DNA from: Polyangiaceae bacterium
Lineage (GTDB): Bacteria; Myxococcota_A; Polyangia; Polyangiales; Polyangiaceae
Reading direction: 5' to 3'
DNA length: 51,011 bases
NCBI GenBank assembly: GCA_029266615.1
Contig: JAQSWN010000052.1
Span: 1 to 51,011 of the forward strand
Both the position numbers and the translations under genes were made by a program. Shown piece after piece: positions 42,221 through 50,804 of the stretch. Within the stretch, counting starts at the first letter, position 1. Each line of letters starts with the position of its first letter. The notes beneath the pieces are model-generated. The model did no database searches, had not been told where the DNA came from, and saw only the letters and a list, made by a program, of their open reading frames with translations.

Positions 42221-44221
42221 TCAGCCCTGACCGTAGCTGGTATTCTCGAGCAGAATGACGTTCGTCTTGCTGCGCGTCTCGCCGGCGTTGGTCACGTAAA
42301 CGGCGGGCTTGTCGACGATGGGGCACACCTTTTCGCAGGCGCCGCAGCCGATGCAAAGAGATGGATCGACGTGCGGGCGCTGCACCTTGATGGTCTCCAT
42401 GGCGAGCGCCTCCCCCTTGCCCTTGTACTTGCTCTCGCGCTTGGGGACCTCGACGTCCTCCGCCCAAATAGCTTTGGGGGACGTCGGGCAGAATTCTTCG
42501 CAGACGATGCAGGGCGTCGCCATCGCCCAGGGTAGGCACCGACCTTGATCGTACATCGCAGTGCCAATGCTGATGGGCTTCTGCTCTTTGCCGGTGAGGT
42601 CGTCTTTGCCGGTCTTCTGTAGCTCGTTAATCTTCTGGATCGCGCCGGTGGGGCACACCTGGCCGCAGAGCACGCAGCTGTATTCGCAGTAGCCGATGCG
42701 CGCGACCAAGATCGGCGTCCACAAGCCCTCGAGGCCGGCTTCGAAGAAGGCGGGGTGGAGCGCGTTGTTCGGGCAAACCTTCATGCACTCCGCGCAGCGA
42801 ATGCAGCGCTCGAGGAACTCGCGCTCCTCCACCGAGCCTGGCGGGCGAATCACCTTCTCGCTGTAGGCGCGATCCGGCCAGTTCGCGATGCGCATCGCCG
42901 GGATCGCGACCGCGCCGGCCGCTGCAGACGCAAGGACCGTGCGGCGCTGCAGGTCCGGCTTTTGAATCGTGCCTTTGCGGTTCGGGAGGAAGCGGAACTT
43001 GATGACGTCTTCCGGACACGCGCTCTCGCAGTTGAGGCACATGTGGCACTCGTCTTGCCGGTGCTTCACGCCGCCCTGCGGGCTATCCGCGCCCTGACAG
43101 TTCACGAGGCACAGGTTGCAGTCCGTGCACTTGGCGTGGTCCTTCTCCATGCCGAAGAGCGCGAAACGGCTCATCACGCCCAGGAACGCGCCGAGAGGGC
43201 ACAGCGCGCGACACCAGAAGCGAGGGATGAAGCGATTCATGAACAGAATCGCCACCAGCAGGAAGACGATGAGCCAGGTTTGGTGGAAGTAGCTCTGGTT
43301 CGCGGTCCATATCTGCTGAGCCAGCACGTCTTGCGCGCCGTCCGCCACGGTTTGCAGTGGTCGCACGTTGCTGGCCGCGATCGCGTCGTTTCCGTGAATG
43401 CCCAGGTATTGCAGCGCCGGGATCACTCCGAGACCGATCGCGCGGACGGCAACGCAAATGGGATCGAGGAGGCCGCCGATCGCGCTACCGGCGACCGCCG
43501 CCGCCAAGAATGCCCACATCAGGTAGTACTTCAGCGACTGCCAACCGTGCGTCTTGTTGGCGTCGACGCGGCTCACGCCCTTGCCGTAACGGCTCGGGAA
43601 GATCCACGCGAAGAAGTGGTGCAGCGTGCCAAACGGGCAGATCCATCCGCAAAACACGCGCCCGAACACGAGCGTGAGCGCGACGATGCCGAGCGACCAC
43701 GCAAGCCCTCGGTACACCGAGTGCGTGCTGAGGAGCGTCATCGCCGCGACGAACGGATCCGCGAGCAAGAACCCTTCTACCGGCAGCGGCAGGCGGACCG
43801 GCTCCCCCGACTGCGCGGCGAAGGTACCGCGGAAGGCGGTTTGAACCAGGAAGTAGAAGAAGAGCGCGAAGAAGCCGATCTGCGACGCGCGCCGCAGCCA
43901 CACCAGGTTGGTGATGATCTTCCGCGCTGGGATGCCGGAGCCGGGGCGCTTCTTCTTCGGTTTAGCTGGCAACGCCTTAGCCTTCGCGGCGACGGGCGGC
44001 GGCGCGATGACGGGCGGCGGCACGACGACGGGCGGCGGGGCGGGAGCGGGCACGGGCTCGGCCGGCGCGATCGCCGTCACGTGCGCGATCGGCAGGTGCC
44101 GCTTCGCGCGCGGAGGAGCGTGCCTCGGCGACGAGTCCAGCGCGGAGACCTGCCCGGCCTGTCCGGTCAGCCACGGAATGACATCCGGAAACTGATGTCC
44201 CGGCTCCTGCGGCGCGGCCAC
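42221..44221 (-). CDS. Membrane polyferredoxin (NapH/NosR-like 4Fe-4S protein)
   Basis: The 666-residue protein starts at GTG. After a 100-residue Pro/Ala linker come at least four membrane segments with two Cys motifs typical of NapH/NosR/YccM proteins, FCGWICPFG and CRALCPLGA. Many 4Fe-4S sites follow: CTDCNLCLVNC, CHMCLNCESACP, CIRCAECMKVCP, CVLCGQVCP, CIVCEEFCP and CIGCGACEKVCP (C623-C629). A second hydrophobic stretch preceded by RRTVLASAAAG lies at about residue 424, like an internal Tat-type segment, so this may be a fusion of a NapH-like and a NapG-like subunit. It should move electrons between the quinone pool and a periplasmic enzyme. It starts one base after the stop of the DUF362 gene, its obvious partner. 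Confidence 0.88.
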   Translation of the reverse strand: MAAPQEPGHQFPDVIPWLTGQAGQVSALDSSPRHAPPRAKRHLPIAHVTAIAPAEPVPAPAPPPVVVPPPVIAPPPVAAKAKALPAKPKKKRPGSGIPARKIITNLVWLRRASQIGFFALFFYFLVQTAFRGTFAAQSGEPVRLPLPVEGFLLADPFVAAMTLLSTHSVYRGLAWSLGIVALTLVFGRVFCGWICPFGTLHHFFAWIFPSRYGKGVSRVDANKTHGWQSLKYYLMWAFLAAAVAGSAIGGLLDPICVAVRAIGLGVIPALQYLGIHGNDAIAASNVRPLQTVADGAQDVLAQQIWTANQSYFHQTWLIVFLLVAILFMNRFIPRFWCRALCPLGAFLGVMSRFALFGMEKDHAKCTDCNLCLVNCQGADSPQGGVKHRQDECHMCLNCESACPEDVIKFRFLPNRKGTIQKPDLQRRTVLASAAAGAVAIPAMRIANWPDRAYSEKVIRPPGSVEEREFLERCIRCAECMKVCPNNALHPAFFEAGLEGLWTPILVARIGYCEYSCVLCGQVCPTGAIQKINELQKTGKDDLTGKEQKPISIGTAMYDQGRCLPWAMATPCIVCEEFCPTSPKAIWAEDVEVPKRESKYKGKGEALAMETIKVQRPHVDPSLCIGCGACEKVCPIVDKPAVYVTNAGETRSKTNVILLENTSYGQG

Positions 44222-44222
44222 G

Positions 44223-45194
44223 TTACACCTCTATCTGCGGCACTTCGTGCCAGTTCATGTTGCCGATGCCGCGCTCGTGACCCATCTTCAGGTACTTCAC
44301 GTTCTCTGGCTTTTCGCCGATGAGGCCGCAGGCGTACGCGTCGCACGCCACCTGATCCAGGCTGGCGATGACCTGGTGCATGTCCTTCGCGTCGTCGATG
44401 TTGCCGCCCTGCGGGCCGTTACGAAGGAGGACACGCGTGGCGTCCACCACGGTGAGAGTCGGGCGCATGAACGTCGCCAAGTCGGCGATGGATACGTCGA
44501 TGTTCTGATGCAAGCGATTGCGGCGACCGCCGAGGAGCCCGTACCAGTTCTTCATCGCCCCCGTGTACTTGGAGAGGTTGTGGTGCTTGGCGACCGGGAT
44601 GTTGATGATCTTGTCGGCGTTGACGAGCGGCGTGTAAACCGGCCAGAGGTCGAGCACGTCGCCCTTCATGCGCAGCTCGCGGAAGCGGTGCGCAGAGGGC
44701 AGTACGACCGTCGCGCCGAGCGCGTACGTTGCCCGCCAAATGCCGGACTTCTGGAAGCAACGGTTCGGCTCGTTGCAGGAGGCATCCGTCACGACGACTT
44801 GTTTGGCGCCGGCGTCGAAGCACAGCTTGACCACCTCCGCGACCACGCGCGGATTCGTGTTCGCGGCGTGCACGGGCATGCGATCCCAGCCGATGTTCGG
44901 CTTGACCGCGACGATGTCCCCGCGCGAGATGAACTTGCTCATGCCGCCCAGCGCCGCCACCGCGCGGCGCACGAGCTCCTCCGGCTGTTGCGAGCTCTTG
45001 GCGATCGCCATCTGCAGCTTCGGGTCGCCCTTGACGCGGAAATCGCGGACCTGTCGCTCCCCTTCGGGGGCAGTCAGCCCGTAGCCGCCCTGGTCGTAGA
45101 GCAGCCGAGCCGTGAGCGCAGACGCGCCCAAGACCGCGCCGGTCAGACCGATTCGCGTGAGCGCCTCGCGCCGGGACGACTTTTCGTCAGCCAC
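44223..45194 (-). CDS. Tat-exported DUF362 protein
   Basis: The 323-residue protein has a twin-arginine signal (SRREALTRIGLTGAVLGASAL) and a DUF362 domain: DIVAVKPNIGWDRMP, VVAEVVKLCFDAGAKQVVVTDAS, IINIPVAKHHNLSKYTGAMKNWYG and DATRVLLRNGPQGG. Some DUF362 proteins carry a 4Fe-4S pair, but no ferredoxin Cys cluster is seen here. The gene precedes the membrane polyferredoxin by one base, so export and electron delivery may belong to one complex. The reaction is unknown, and the pairing is the main clue. Confidence 0.87.
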   Translation of the reverse strand: MADEKSSRREALTRIGLTGAVLGASALTARLLYDQGGYGLTAPEGERQVRDFRVKGDPKLQMAIAKSSQQPEELVRRAVAALGGMSKFISRGDIVAVKPNIGWDRMPVHAANTNPRVVAEVVKLCFDAGAKQVVVTDASCNEPNRCFQKSGIWRATYALGATVVLPSAHRFRELRMKGDVLDLWPVYTPLVNADKIINIPVAKHHNLSKYTGAMKNWYGLLGGRRNRLHQNIDVSIADLATFMRPTLTVVDATRVLLRNGPQGGNIDDAKDMHQVIASLDQVACDAYACGLIGEKPENVKYLKMGHERGIGNMNWHEVPQIEV

Positions 45195-45263
45195 GGCTGC
45201 AACCTGGCCGATCGCGTCCTGCCCGTCAAGTTTCGTTCGGCCCTCGGCCCGAGCATCTAACCA

Positions 45264-45277
45264 TTCGTATTTACGAA
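45264..45277. promoter_or_regulatory. Palindrome TTCGTA-TT-TACGAA in the rpmE/DUF362 divergent region
   Basis: A perfect 6+2+6 inverted repeat lies 70 bp upstream of the DUF362 start and 158 bp upstream of rpmE. It has the form of a dimeric regulator site. It could act on either gene, and no regulator is identified. Confidence 0.35.
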
Positions 45278-45434
45278 GCTTCTTGGCGTATGTGCCAGGA
45301 CGACCCGGCCGACCGACGCTCGATACGCGCCGGGGTTGCTCGAGCGCCGATCAGAGATTAGGTTGCGCGTCCCTTTACCCCCCACCCCCGGCTCCCCAGC
45401 GTCCCCTACGTATGAGGCCAGGAGAAGAACGAAG

Positions 45435-45647
45435 ATGAAAGACGGCATCCATCCCGCATACCAGGGCGTCAACGTGCAGTGCGCCTGTGGCAACAAGTTC
45501 GAGACCCGCTCCACCAGGAACGAGCTCGTGGTCGACGTCTGCGCGGCGTGCCACCCGTTCTACACCGGCAAGCACCGCTTGATGGATACGCAAGGCCGCG
45601 TCGATCGCTTCCGCAAGAAGTACGGTCAGGCCGGCGCGAAGAAGTAA
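45435..45647 (+). CDS. rpmE: 50S ribosomal protein L31
   Basis: The 70-residue protein is the zinc-binding form of L31: Cys16 and Cys18 (CAC) near the N-terminus, then C-A-A-C at Cys37 and Cys40, and [24 protein letters not shown]. It sits on the large subunit near the central protuberance. ATG 45435 follows AGGAGAAG. The order rpmE-DUF1385-prfA is a familiar bacterial arrangement. Confidence 0.97.
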   Translation: MKDGIHPAYQGVNVQCACGNKFETRSTRNELVVDVCAACHPFYTGKHRLMDTQGRVDRFRKKYGQAGAKK

Positions 45648-45670
45648 GCGTCCGTCGAATTCCCTCGTAG

Positions 45671-45713
45671 CGCCCCGCCTCCTGTCGGCCATGCCGGACA
45701 CGGACGCGGGGCG
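45671..45713 (+). promoter_or_regulatory. GC-rich hairpin between rpmE and the DUF1385 gene
   Basis: CGCCCCGC (45671-45678) pairs with GCGGGGCG (45706-45713), with a shorter inner stem around GTCGGC/GCCGGAC. No T-run follows, so it is more likely an mRNA-stabilising or partial attenuator structure than a strong terminator. Confidence 0.4.
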
Positions 45714-45732
45714 TAGCTATAGTAGGAGCTAG

Positions 45733-46875
45733 ATGTCGAATCAGCCTGCCGTAGTGGGTCCGGACGGAGTGGCGAGGCCGTATATCGGCGGGCAGGCCCT
45801 GCTCGAGGGCGTGATGATGCGCTCGCCGCATGCCTTCTCGGCGGTGGTTCGGAGACGAGACGGGTCGCTCGTCGTGCGGGAGCGGCCCATGGCCGACCTG
45901 CGCACCGGCGCGCGCGCCTGGCCCATCCTTCGCGGCATGGTCGCGCTGGTAGAAGCGCTCAAGCTCGGTAGCCAAGCGCTGCGCTTCTCCGCGGAGATTT
46001 ACGAGCGCGACTTGGAGGAGGAAGAGAAGGAGCAGGAAGCGGCGAAGGCCAAGGCCGCCAGCACCACCACGCTCTTGTCTGCGCTCTCGCTCCCCATCGT
46101 CAACTTGCTCACGGCCGAGCCAGACCTGAGCGGCGCGAAGTCCGAGCCGGACGGCAAGGGCAAGAGCTTGATGGGCGTGGTGAGCGTCGTGTTCGCGATC
46201 GGCATGTTCGTGGCCCTGCCGCAGGCCTTCGCCGCGGGCGCTTCCAGTCTGTTCAACTTGAACCTGGACGTGCGTTCGCCGCTCTTTCAGCTCCTCACGT
46301 CATCCGCGAAGATGGTCATCCTCGTCGGCTACATGCTGCTCATCCGCCGCCTCCCCGAGATTTACCGGGTATTTCAGTATCACGGCGCGGAGCACAAATC
46401 GATTTACACCTACGAGTCCGGGGCGGAGCTCACGGTGGCGAACGCGCGGGCGCGAACGACGCTGCACCCCCGCTGCGGAACGACGTTCATCGTCATGGTC
46501 GCCCTCGTCTCCATCGTGATCTTCAGCTGCCTCGGCCCGTTCTTGCCGCAGCTCGGGCTCGGCAAGCTGGGAGACAACTTGCTGTTCTTCGCGATGAAGC
46601 TGCCGTTCCTGCCGCTCATCGCCGCCATCACGTTCGAGCTGCAACGCGTGCTGGCCAAACACTGTTCGACAGGGCCGCTCTCGCTCCTCTTGTGGCCCGG
46701 CTTCTTGGTGCAGAAGATCACGACCATCGAGCCCGACGATCAGCAGCTGGAGGTCGCGCTCTCCGCGCTTCTGGTAACGCTCCGCGTCGAGAAGGGCGAA
46801 GCCGCCGCCGCCGCAGCGGACGCATCGTTCCCGAGCTACGCCGCGCTCGCGGCTCCGGTCAGCAGCGCCGCATGA
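45733..46875 (+). CDS. DUF1385 membrane protein
   Basis: The 380-residue protein opens with the family signature YIGGQALLEGVMMRSP, has a charged Glu/Lys/Ala linker at about 93-110, four to five membrane segments, and the conserved YHGAEHKSIYTYESG with several polar His/Glu residues. Function is unproven; the family is often found between rpmE and prfA and has been linked to ribosome or methyltransferase loci. AGGAGC precedes ATG 45733. Its stop overlaps the prfA start (ATGA). Confidence 0.88.
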   Translation: MSNQPAVVGPDGVARPYIGGQALLEGVMMRSPHAFSAVVRRRDGSLVVRERPMADLRTGARAWPILRGMVALVEALKLGSQALRFSAEIYERDLEEEEKEQEAAKAKAASTTTLLSALSLPIVNLLTAEPDLSGAKSEPDGKGKSLMGVVSVVFAIGMFVALPQAFAAGASSLFNLNLDVRSPLFQLLTSSAKMVILVGYMLLIRRLPEIYRVFQYHGAEHKSIYTYESGAELTVANARARTTLHPRCGTTFIVMVALVSIVIFSCLGPFLPQLGLGKLGDNLLFFAMKLPFLPLIAAITFELQRVLAKHCSTGPLSLLLWPGFLVQKITTIEPDDQQLEVALSALLVTLRVEKGEAAAAAADASFPSYAALAAPVSSAA

Positions 46876-47954
46876 TCCCCGCCGCCAAGCTCGAGTCACT
46901 GGCGCGGCGCTTCGCCGAGGTCGAGCAGCTGCTGTGCGACCCGAAGACGCTCTCGGAACCCCAAGCGCTCACGGCGCTGAACCGCGAGCGCGCGCAGCTG
47001 CTGCCCGTCACGGAGGCCTTCGGGCGCTGGTCGCACCTCACCAAGCAAATCGTCGACGACGAAGACGCGCTCTCGGATCCGGAGCTCGGTCCGCTCGCCG
47101 AGCAGGAGCTGCCGGAGCTCAAAGCGCAACTGGAGACGCTCGAGCGCGACATTCAAATCCTCCTCTTGCCTCGCGATCCGAACGACGAGCGCAACACGAT
47201 CTTGGAGATTCGCGCCGGCACGGGCGGAGAGGAAGCCGCACTTTTCGCGGGTGATCTGTTCCGCATGTACACGCGCTTCGCGGAGACGCGCGGCTGGCGG
47301 GTGGAGATCATGACCACCAGCGACGCCGCCGCCGGTGGCATCAAAGAAGTGATCGCGCTCGTCACCGGAGACCGCGTCTTTTCCAGCCTCAAGTACGAAG
47401 GCGGCGTGCACCGCGTCCAGCGCGTGCCGGCCACGGAAGCGCAGGGCCGCATCCACACCTCCACCGCCACGGTCGCGGTGCTGCCGGAGGCGGAAGAGGT
47501 GGACGTCGCGATCGACGATAAAGATTTGAAGGTGGATATCGCGGCCTCCGGCGGTCCCGGCGGTCAAGGCGTGAACACCACTAACAGCGCCGTACAGATC
47601 ACCCACCTCCCCTCCGGCATCATCGTCAAGTGCCAGGACGAGCGCAGTCAGCTGAAGAACCGCGCCAAGGCGATGAAGGTGCTGCGCAGCCGCCTCTTGG
47701 ACATCGAGCAGCAAAAGCAGGCGGATGCCATCCGCGACGAGCGCCGCGGCATGGTCGGCGGTGGGGATCGTTCGGAGAAGATCCGCACCTACAACTTCCC
47801 CCAGAACCGCCTCACGGATCATCGCATCGGCCTCACGCTCTACAAGCTGGACCGGGTGATGGAAGGCGACCTGAAAGAGATGCTGGACGCGGTAGTGGCG
47901 CACCACCAAGCCGCGCTCTTGCAGGCGCAACAACCGCACGGTGAGAGCCCGTGA
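46872..47954 (+). CDS. prfA: Peptide chain release factor 1
   Basis: RF1 recognises UAA and UAG stop codons and triggers peptide release. The 360-residue sequence has the GGQ catalytic loop at 230-232 (GGPGGQGVNTTNSAVQITHLPSG) and the stop-codon recognition motif PAT in RVPATEAQGRIHTS, which marks RF1 and not RF2. The longer upstream frame is a shadow of the DUF1385 gene; ATG 46872 starts MIPAAKLESLARRFAEVEQLL as expected. Its TGA overlaps the GTG start of the next small gene. The usual downstream prmC is absent. Confidence 0.97.
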   Translation: MIPAAKLESLARRFAEVEQLLCDPKTLSEPQALTALNRERAQLLPVTEAFGRWSHLTKQIVDDEDALSDPELGPLAEQELPELKAQLETLERDIQILLLPRDPNDERNTILEIRAGTGGEEAALFAGDLFRMYTRFAETRGWRVEIMTTSDAAAGGIKEVIALVTGDRVFSSLKYEGGVHRVQRVPATEAQGRIHTSTATVAVLPEAEEVDVAIDDKDLKVDIAASGGPGGQGVNTTNSAVQITHLPSGIIVKCQDERSQLKNRAKAMKVLRSRLLDIEQQKQADAIRDERRGMVGGGDRSEKIRTYNFPQNRLTDHRIGLTLYKLDRVMEGDLKEMLDAVVAHHQAALLQAQQPHGESP

Positions 47955-48379
47955 AACCGGACGTGGATCTGGACGCGCTACTGGCGGCCCTGATCCTGGC
48001 GCCCCGGACTTTCTCGCGTAATCGCTTCTTCTGGTTGTTCGAAAGGCCGGAGGCGGCGCGGGTCAGGCGGCGCGCGTCGCGTATCCGCGGCATCTTGCGG
48101 CAGCTCACCGGCACGCCCAAGCCCGCCGCAGAAATCGTCGGGGAGCGCGTGCTCGCCGACGGCCAAGTGCACCTGCGCTACCGCGTGGAAGAACTGGGTT
48201 ACACGCGCACGGCGGCGTTGTCCGCGCTCGAGGCCGCCACGTTGCGCTACGCCATGCACCGCAACGGTCAGGCCAAGCTTTCTCACGAGGAGCGCGTGGC
48301 CGTGGAGGCCGCGTTATCCCGGCTGCACCACGCGCTCGGCATCGGCGCAGAGCTGGCCGATCAGGCCCCCGTGAGCTGA
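47951..48379 (+). CDS. Small helical protein, function unknown
   Basis: The 142-residue, Arg-rich protein starts at GTG overlapping the prfA stop (GTGA). It has an N-terminal helical hydrophobic patch, a short beta segment (VHLRYRVEELGYTRTAALSALE) and a helical C-terminus, with no signal peptide. The position is normally held by prmC, the release-factor methyltransferase, but no SAM-binding motif is visible. I do not recognise a family, and it ends seven bases before the convergent gene stop. Confidence 0.7.
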   Translation: MKPDVDLDALLAALILAPRTFSRNRFFWLFERPEAARVRRRASRIRGILRQLTGTPKPAAEIVGERVLADGQVHLRYRVEELGYTRTAALSALEAATLRYAMHRNGQAKLSHEERVAVEAALSRLHHALGIGAELADQAPVS

Positions 48380-48386
48380 CGTTCCT

Positions 48387-49043
48387 TCACGGCTGCTTCA
48401 TCCGCGAAGACAGGGCGCGGTAAAAATCCGTGCGCGCTCCCACGTCCAGCGTCTCTACCGCACGCGACAAGGTGAGCAAGAGCTCGCAGGCGCGCTCGTC
48501 GCTCACGTCCGGCCGGCGCACGTCGGCTTCGAACGCGGCTCGCTCGGCTTCTGGCAGGCTGGCCCCCGCCGCCGCGACCCCGCGCTCCACCGCGCCCGGC
48601 GCGATCGCCGGCAGGGGACGGCGCTCCAGGCGTAGCGCGAAGCCGCGCGATAGCATCTCCGCGTAGGTCGTCAGCGTGTCGTGGCCCAATTCGGCCACAG
48701 CGGAGCCGATGAAGGTTTCGTCCGCGCCCTTCCACAGCTTGCCGCAAGCGCGGGGTGACGAGAGCGCGACCCGTTTGCGCAGCTCCGCCCACAGCTCCAG
48801 ATCGCGCGGGCCGAGGTACGCCACGCTAGACACTGCCAGCTGTCGCGCCATGAGCCGAGTCTGCGTGGACGTGGACGCCCCGAGCTTCGCCTGCGCCGCT
48901 CGCTCTTCAATCACCGGCGCGAGCGCGTGGTCCAGTGCCACCTCGAAGTCCGAGCTCACCGGAACCTCGCGCGACCAGAACCACCAGCCGCACAGCCCGA
49001 GCGGCACCAGCAGCAAAATGCCGCGAAAAATGCGAAGCTTCAC
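48387..49043 (-). CDS. Membrane-anchored or exported protein, function unknown
   Basis: The 218-residue product starts at GTG 49043 (KLRIFRGILLLVPLGLCGWWFW), an uncleaved or lipoprotein-free signal anchor; ATG 49058 is in frame but would overlap the divergent S4 gene start. The rest is all-helical and Arg/Leu-rich, with regular spacing like an armadillo- or TPR-type repeat, and has one Cys-Gly pair (RACGKLWKG). No family is recognised. It is convergent with the small gene after prfA and divergent from the S4 gene. Confidence 0.65.
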   Translation of the reverse strand: MKLRIFRGILLLVPLGLCGWWFWSREVPVSSDFEVALDHALAPVIEERAAQAKLGASTSTQTRLMARQLAVSSVAYLGPRDLELWAELRKRVALSSPRACGKLWKGADETFIGSAVAELGHDTLTTYAEMLSRGFALRLERRPLPAIAPGAVERGVAAAGASLPEAERAAFEADVRRPDVSDERACELLLTLSRAVETLDVGARTDFYRALSSRMKQP

Positions 49044-49050
49044 CCGTCCG

Positions 49051-49416
49051 ATGGGCATCGCCGAGCAAACTCGCATCGATCGCTGGCTGACCGCAACGCG
49101 CATTTTCAAGTCACGCACTCTGGCCCAAGCGGCCTGTGAGGCGGGGCACGTGCGCGTCAACGACCTGCAGGTCAAAGCGAGCCACGTCGTCAAGATTGGG
49201 GACGAGGTCCGCGCCTTCGCGCCGCGCGGCGTCGTGGTGTTCCTCGTCAAGGGCCTCGCCGAAAAGCGGCTGTCCGCGGCGCTCGCTCAGCTCCTGTACG
49301 AAGACCGCTCGCCGCCTCCTCCGCCCAAGGAAGAGCGCCTGGCCGTGCGCGAACGCGGCGCAGGGCGCCCCACGAAGGCGGACCGCCGCGCCCTCTCACG
49401 CTTGCGCGGCCGCTAG
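49051..49416 (+). CDS. S4-domain RNA-binding protein (Hsp15-like)
   Basis: The 121-residue protein has an S4 RNA-binding domain at residues 8-70: RIDRWLTATRIFKSRTLAQAACEAGHVRVNDLQVKASHVVKIGDEV, as in Hsp15 (HslR), which binds stalled 50S subunits with a nascent chain. The C-terminal 45 residues are basic with a Pro-rich stretch (PPPPPKEE). The ATG at 49051 is chosen over upstream in-frame starts that lie in the divergent gene. Hsp15 would fit with the ribosome-rescue gene smpB elsewhere in the window, but it is not adjacent. Confidence 0.85.
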   Translation: MGIAEQTRIDRWLTATRIFKSRTLAQAACEAGHVRVNDLQVKASHVVKIGDEVRAFAPRGVVVFLVKGLAEKRLSAALAQLLYEDRSPPPPPKEERLAVRERGAGRPTKADRRALSRLRGR

Positions 49417-49473
49417 CGCTAGTCCGGCGCCGCTTCCCCAAGTTGCTGCTATCTCACTTGCGCCGCGCTAGTG

Positions 49474-50697
49474 CTAGTCACTACCTCGCGAACGGCGCCA
49501 ACGTCCGCGTAAGAGCGAGAGCAAACCTACCATCCCGCCAAAGCCAGTGAGTGCGCCGCCCGCGGCGCTCGCACCCACGAGCGCCACCTGGCAACCTTGG
49601 CTCGTCCCACTCGCGCCGTCTGCGGCGTTGCTCGGCGGCGGCGACTCAGGTTCAGCCGGCGAGGGCTGGTTCGGCGTCGGTCGGGAGGGTTCGTCCGGCA
49701 CGGGTTGCGACGGTTGGCACACGGGCGACGTCGAGCTCCTGGCCTCGCACCACGCGGGGGTGAGCGCAGCCGAGGGCGGCGCGTCGCATTGCTCCAGGGG
49801 GAAATCACGGAAGACGGTGGAGCCTGCGGGCGGTGCCCCTGGAGCGGTGCATTGCTCGGCGCTCACCTTAGCGCCGGTACGCAGGTCCTTCACTTGGATG
49901 GTCAAGCAATGCGCTGCCGCGGCCGCGGCGAAGACTACGTTGAGTCCCGGCGTGTCACTCGGATCGATGACGACCGCGGTCGCGGGGGCGGGCACATCCG
50001 GCGCGGGCGCGTTGGCAACGATGTCTACCTCCCACAGCGTGAAGCCGTGGAGGTCGGCGGGCGCATGCCAGGCCGCGTAAACCGCAGGGAACTTCTCTTC
50101 CTCCGCGAACACGCTGATCACGATCGGCTGCCCACCGCAGCTCGGGACCGTGCGCAAGCACGTGACCTGCGCCCCGACCCCATGGCGGTAGTCGCGCCAT
50201 GTTTCGAAGCTCAAGGTGCCGGCTGCCAGCGGCGCGGGCTCGCCCGCCACTACGAGCTCCGCTTGGTCCGGCACGAACGGCGCGCCAGGGCTCGTCGGCC
50301 CCTCCACGGCGACGTTCAGCTTCGTGCCGACGCCGAGCGGCGCGTCCGCCTGCCAGGCCAAGTAGCCCTGGGCTTTGCCTTTTACGACGGAGAGCTTGCC
50401 CGGCACGGCCGCGCCATCAAGCATCGTCACTCTCACTGTCGCGGTGCTCACGAGCGGCGTGGGGTCGAGCACTCCGTACGCCTCGAGCATGAAGAACCCG
50501 TCGGTCGCGACCTCGAGCTGCGCGGCGCCGGATGAACGCCAAATGCGCAGGCTCGGCGGCGCGACGGCACCCGCCCCGCTACAGCCCTCCGCCGTCGGTA
50601 GGCCTTCGGGTCCCCAGTGTTCGAGAAAGAACAGCGGTGGCGTCATCCCCGCTACGAGCGCGATCCATCCCCACTTCCTACTGTGCCGTCGTCGCAT
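49474..50697 (-). CDS. Exported protein with C-terminal Cys and membrane anchor (MYXO-CTERM-like)
   Basis: The 407-residue protein has an N-terminal signal (RKWGWIALVAGMTPPLFFL), a beta-rich body with paired Cys residues, and a Pro/Ser/Glu linker. The end is QGCQVALVGASAAGGALTGFGGMVGLLSLLRGRWRRSRG: Cys, a hydrophobic helix and an Arg-rich tail. This resembles the MYXO-CTERM layout but has a single Cys and no Gly-rich run, so it may be a variant signal. ATG 50697 is preferred because it gives the signal peptide; upstream starts extend into unlikely sequence. Confidence 0.75.
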   Translation of the reverse strand: MRRRHSRKWGWIALVAGMTPPLFFLEHWGPEGLPTAEGCSGAGAVAPPSLRIWRSSGAAQLEVATDGFFMLEAYGVLDPTPLVSTATVRVTMLDGAAVPGKLSVVKGKAQGYLAWQADAPLGVGTKLNVAVEGPTSPGAPFVPDQAELVVAGEPAPLAAGTLSFETWRDYRHGVGAQVTCLRTVPSCGGQPIVISVFAEEEKFPAVYAAWHAPADLHGFTLWEVDIVANAPAPDVPAPATAVVIDPSDTPGLNVVFAAAAAAHCLTIQVKDLRTGAKVSAEQCTAPGAPPAGSTVFRDFPLEQCDAPPSAALTPAWCEARSSTSPVCQPSQPVPDEPSRPTPNQPSPAEPESPPPSNAADGASGTSQGCQVALVGASAAGGALTGFGGMVGLLSLLRGRWRRSRGSD

Positions 50698-50804
50698 GCT
50701 CCCATACTGAGCAACATGCGTACCGAGCACATTCAGGCTAAATCTCGCAAACTGCGAGGCAGACTGCGCCAAGATGGGCCAAAGCGGGCCGCGTCGCCGT
50801 CGTC

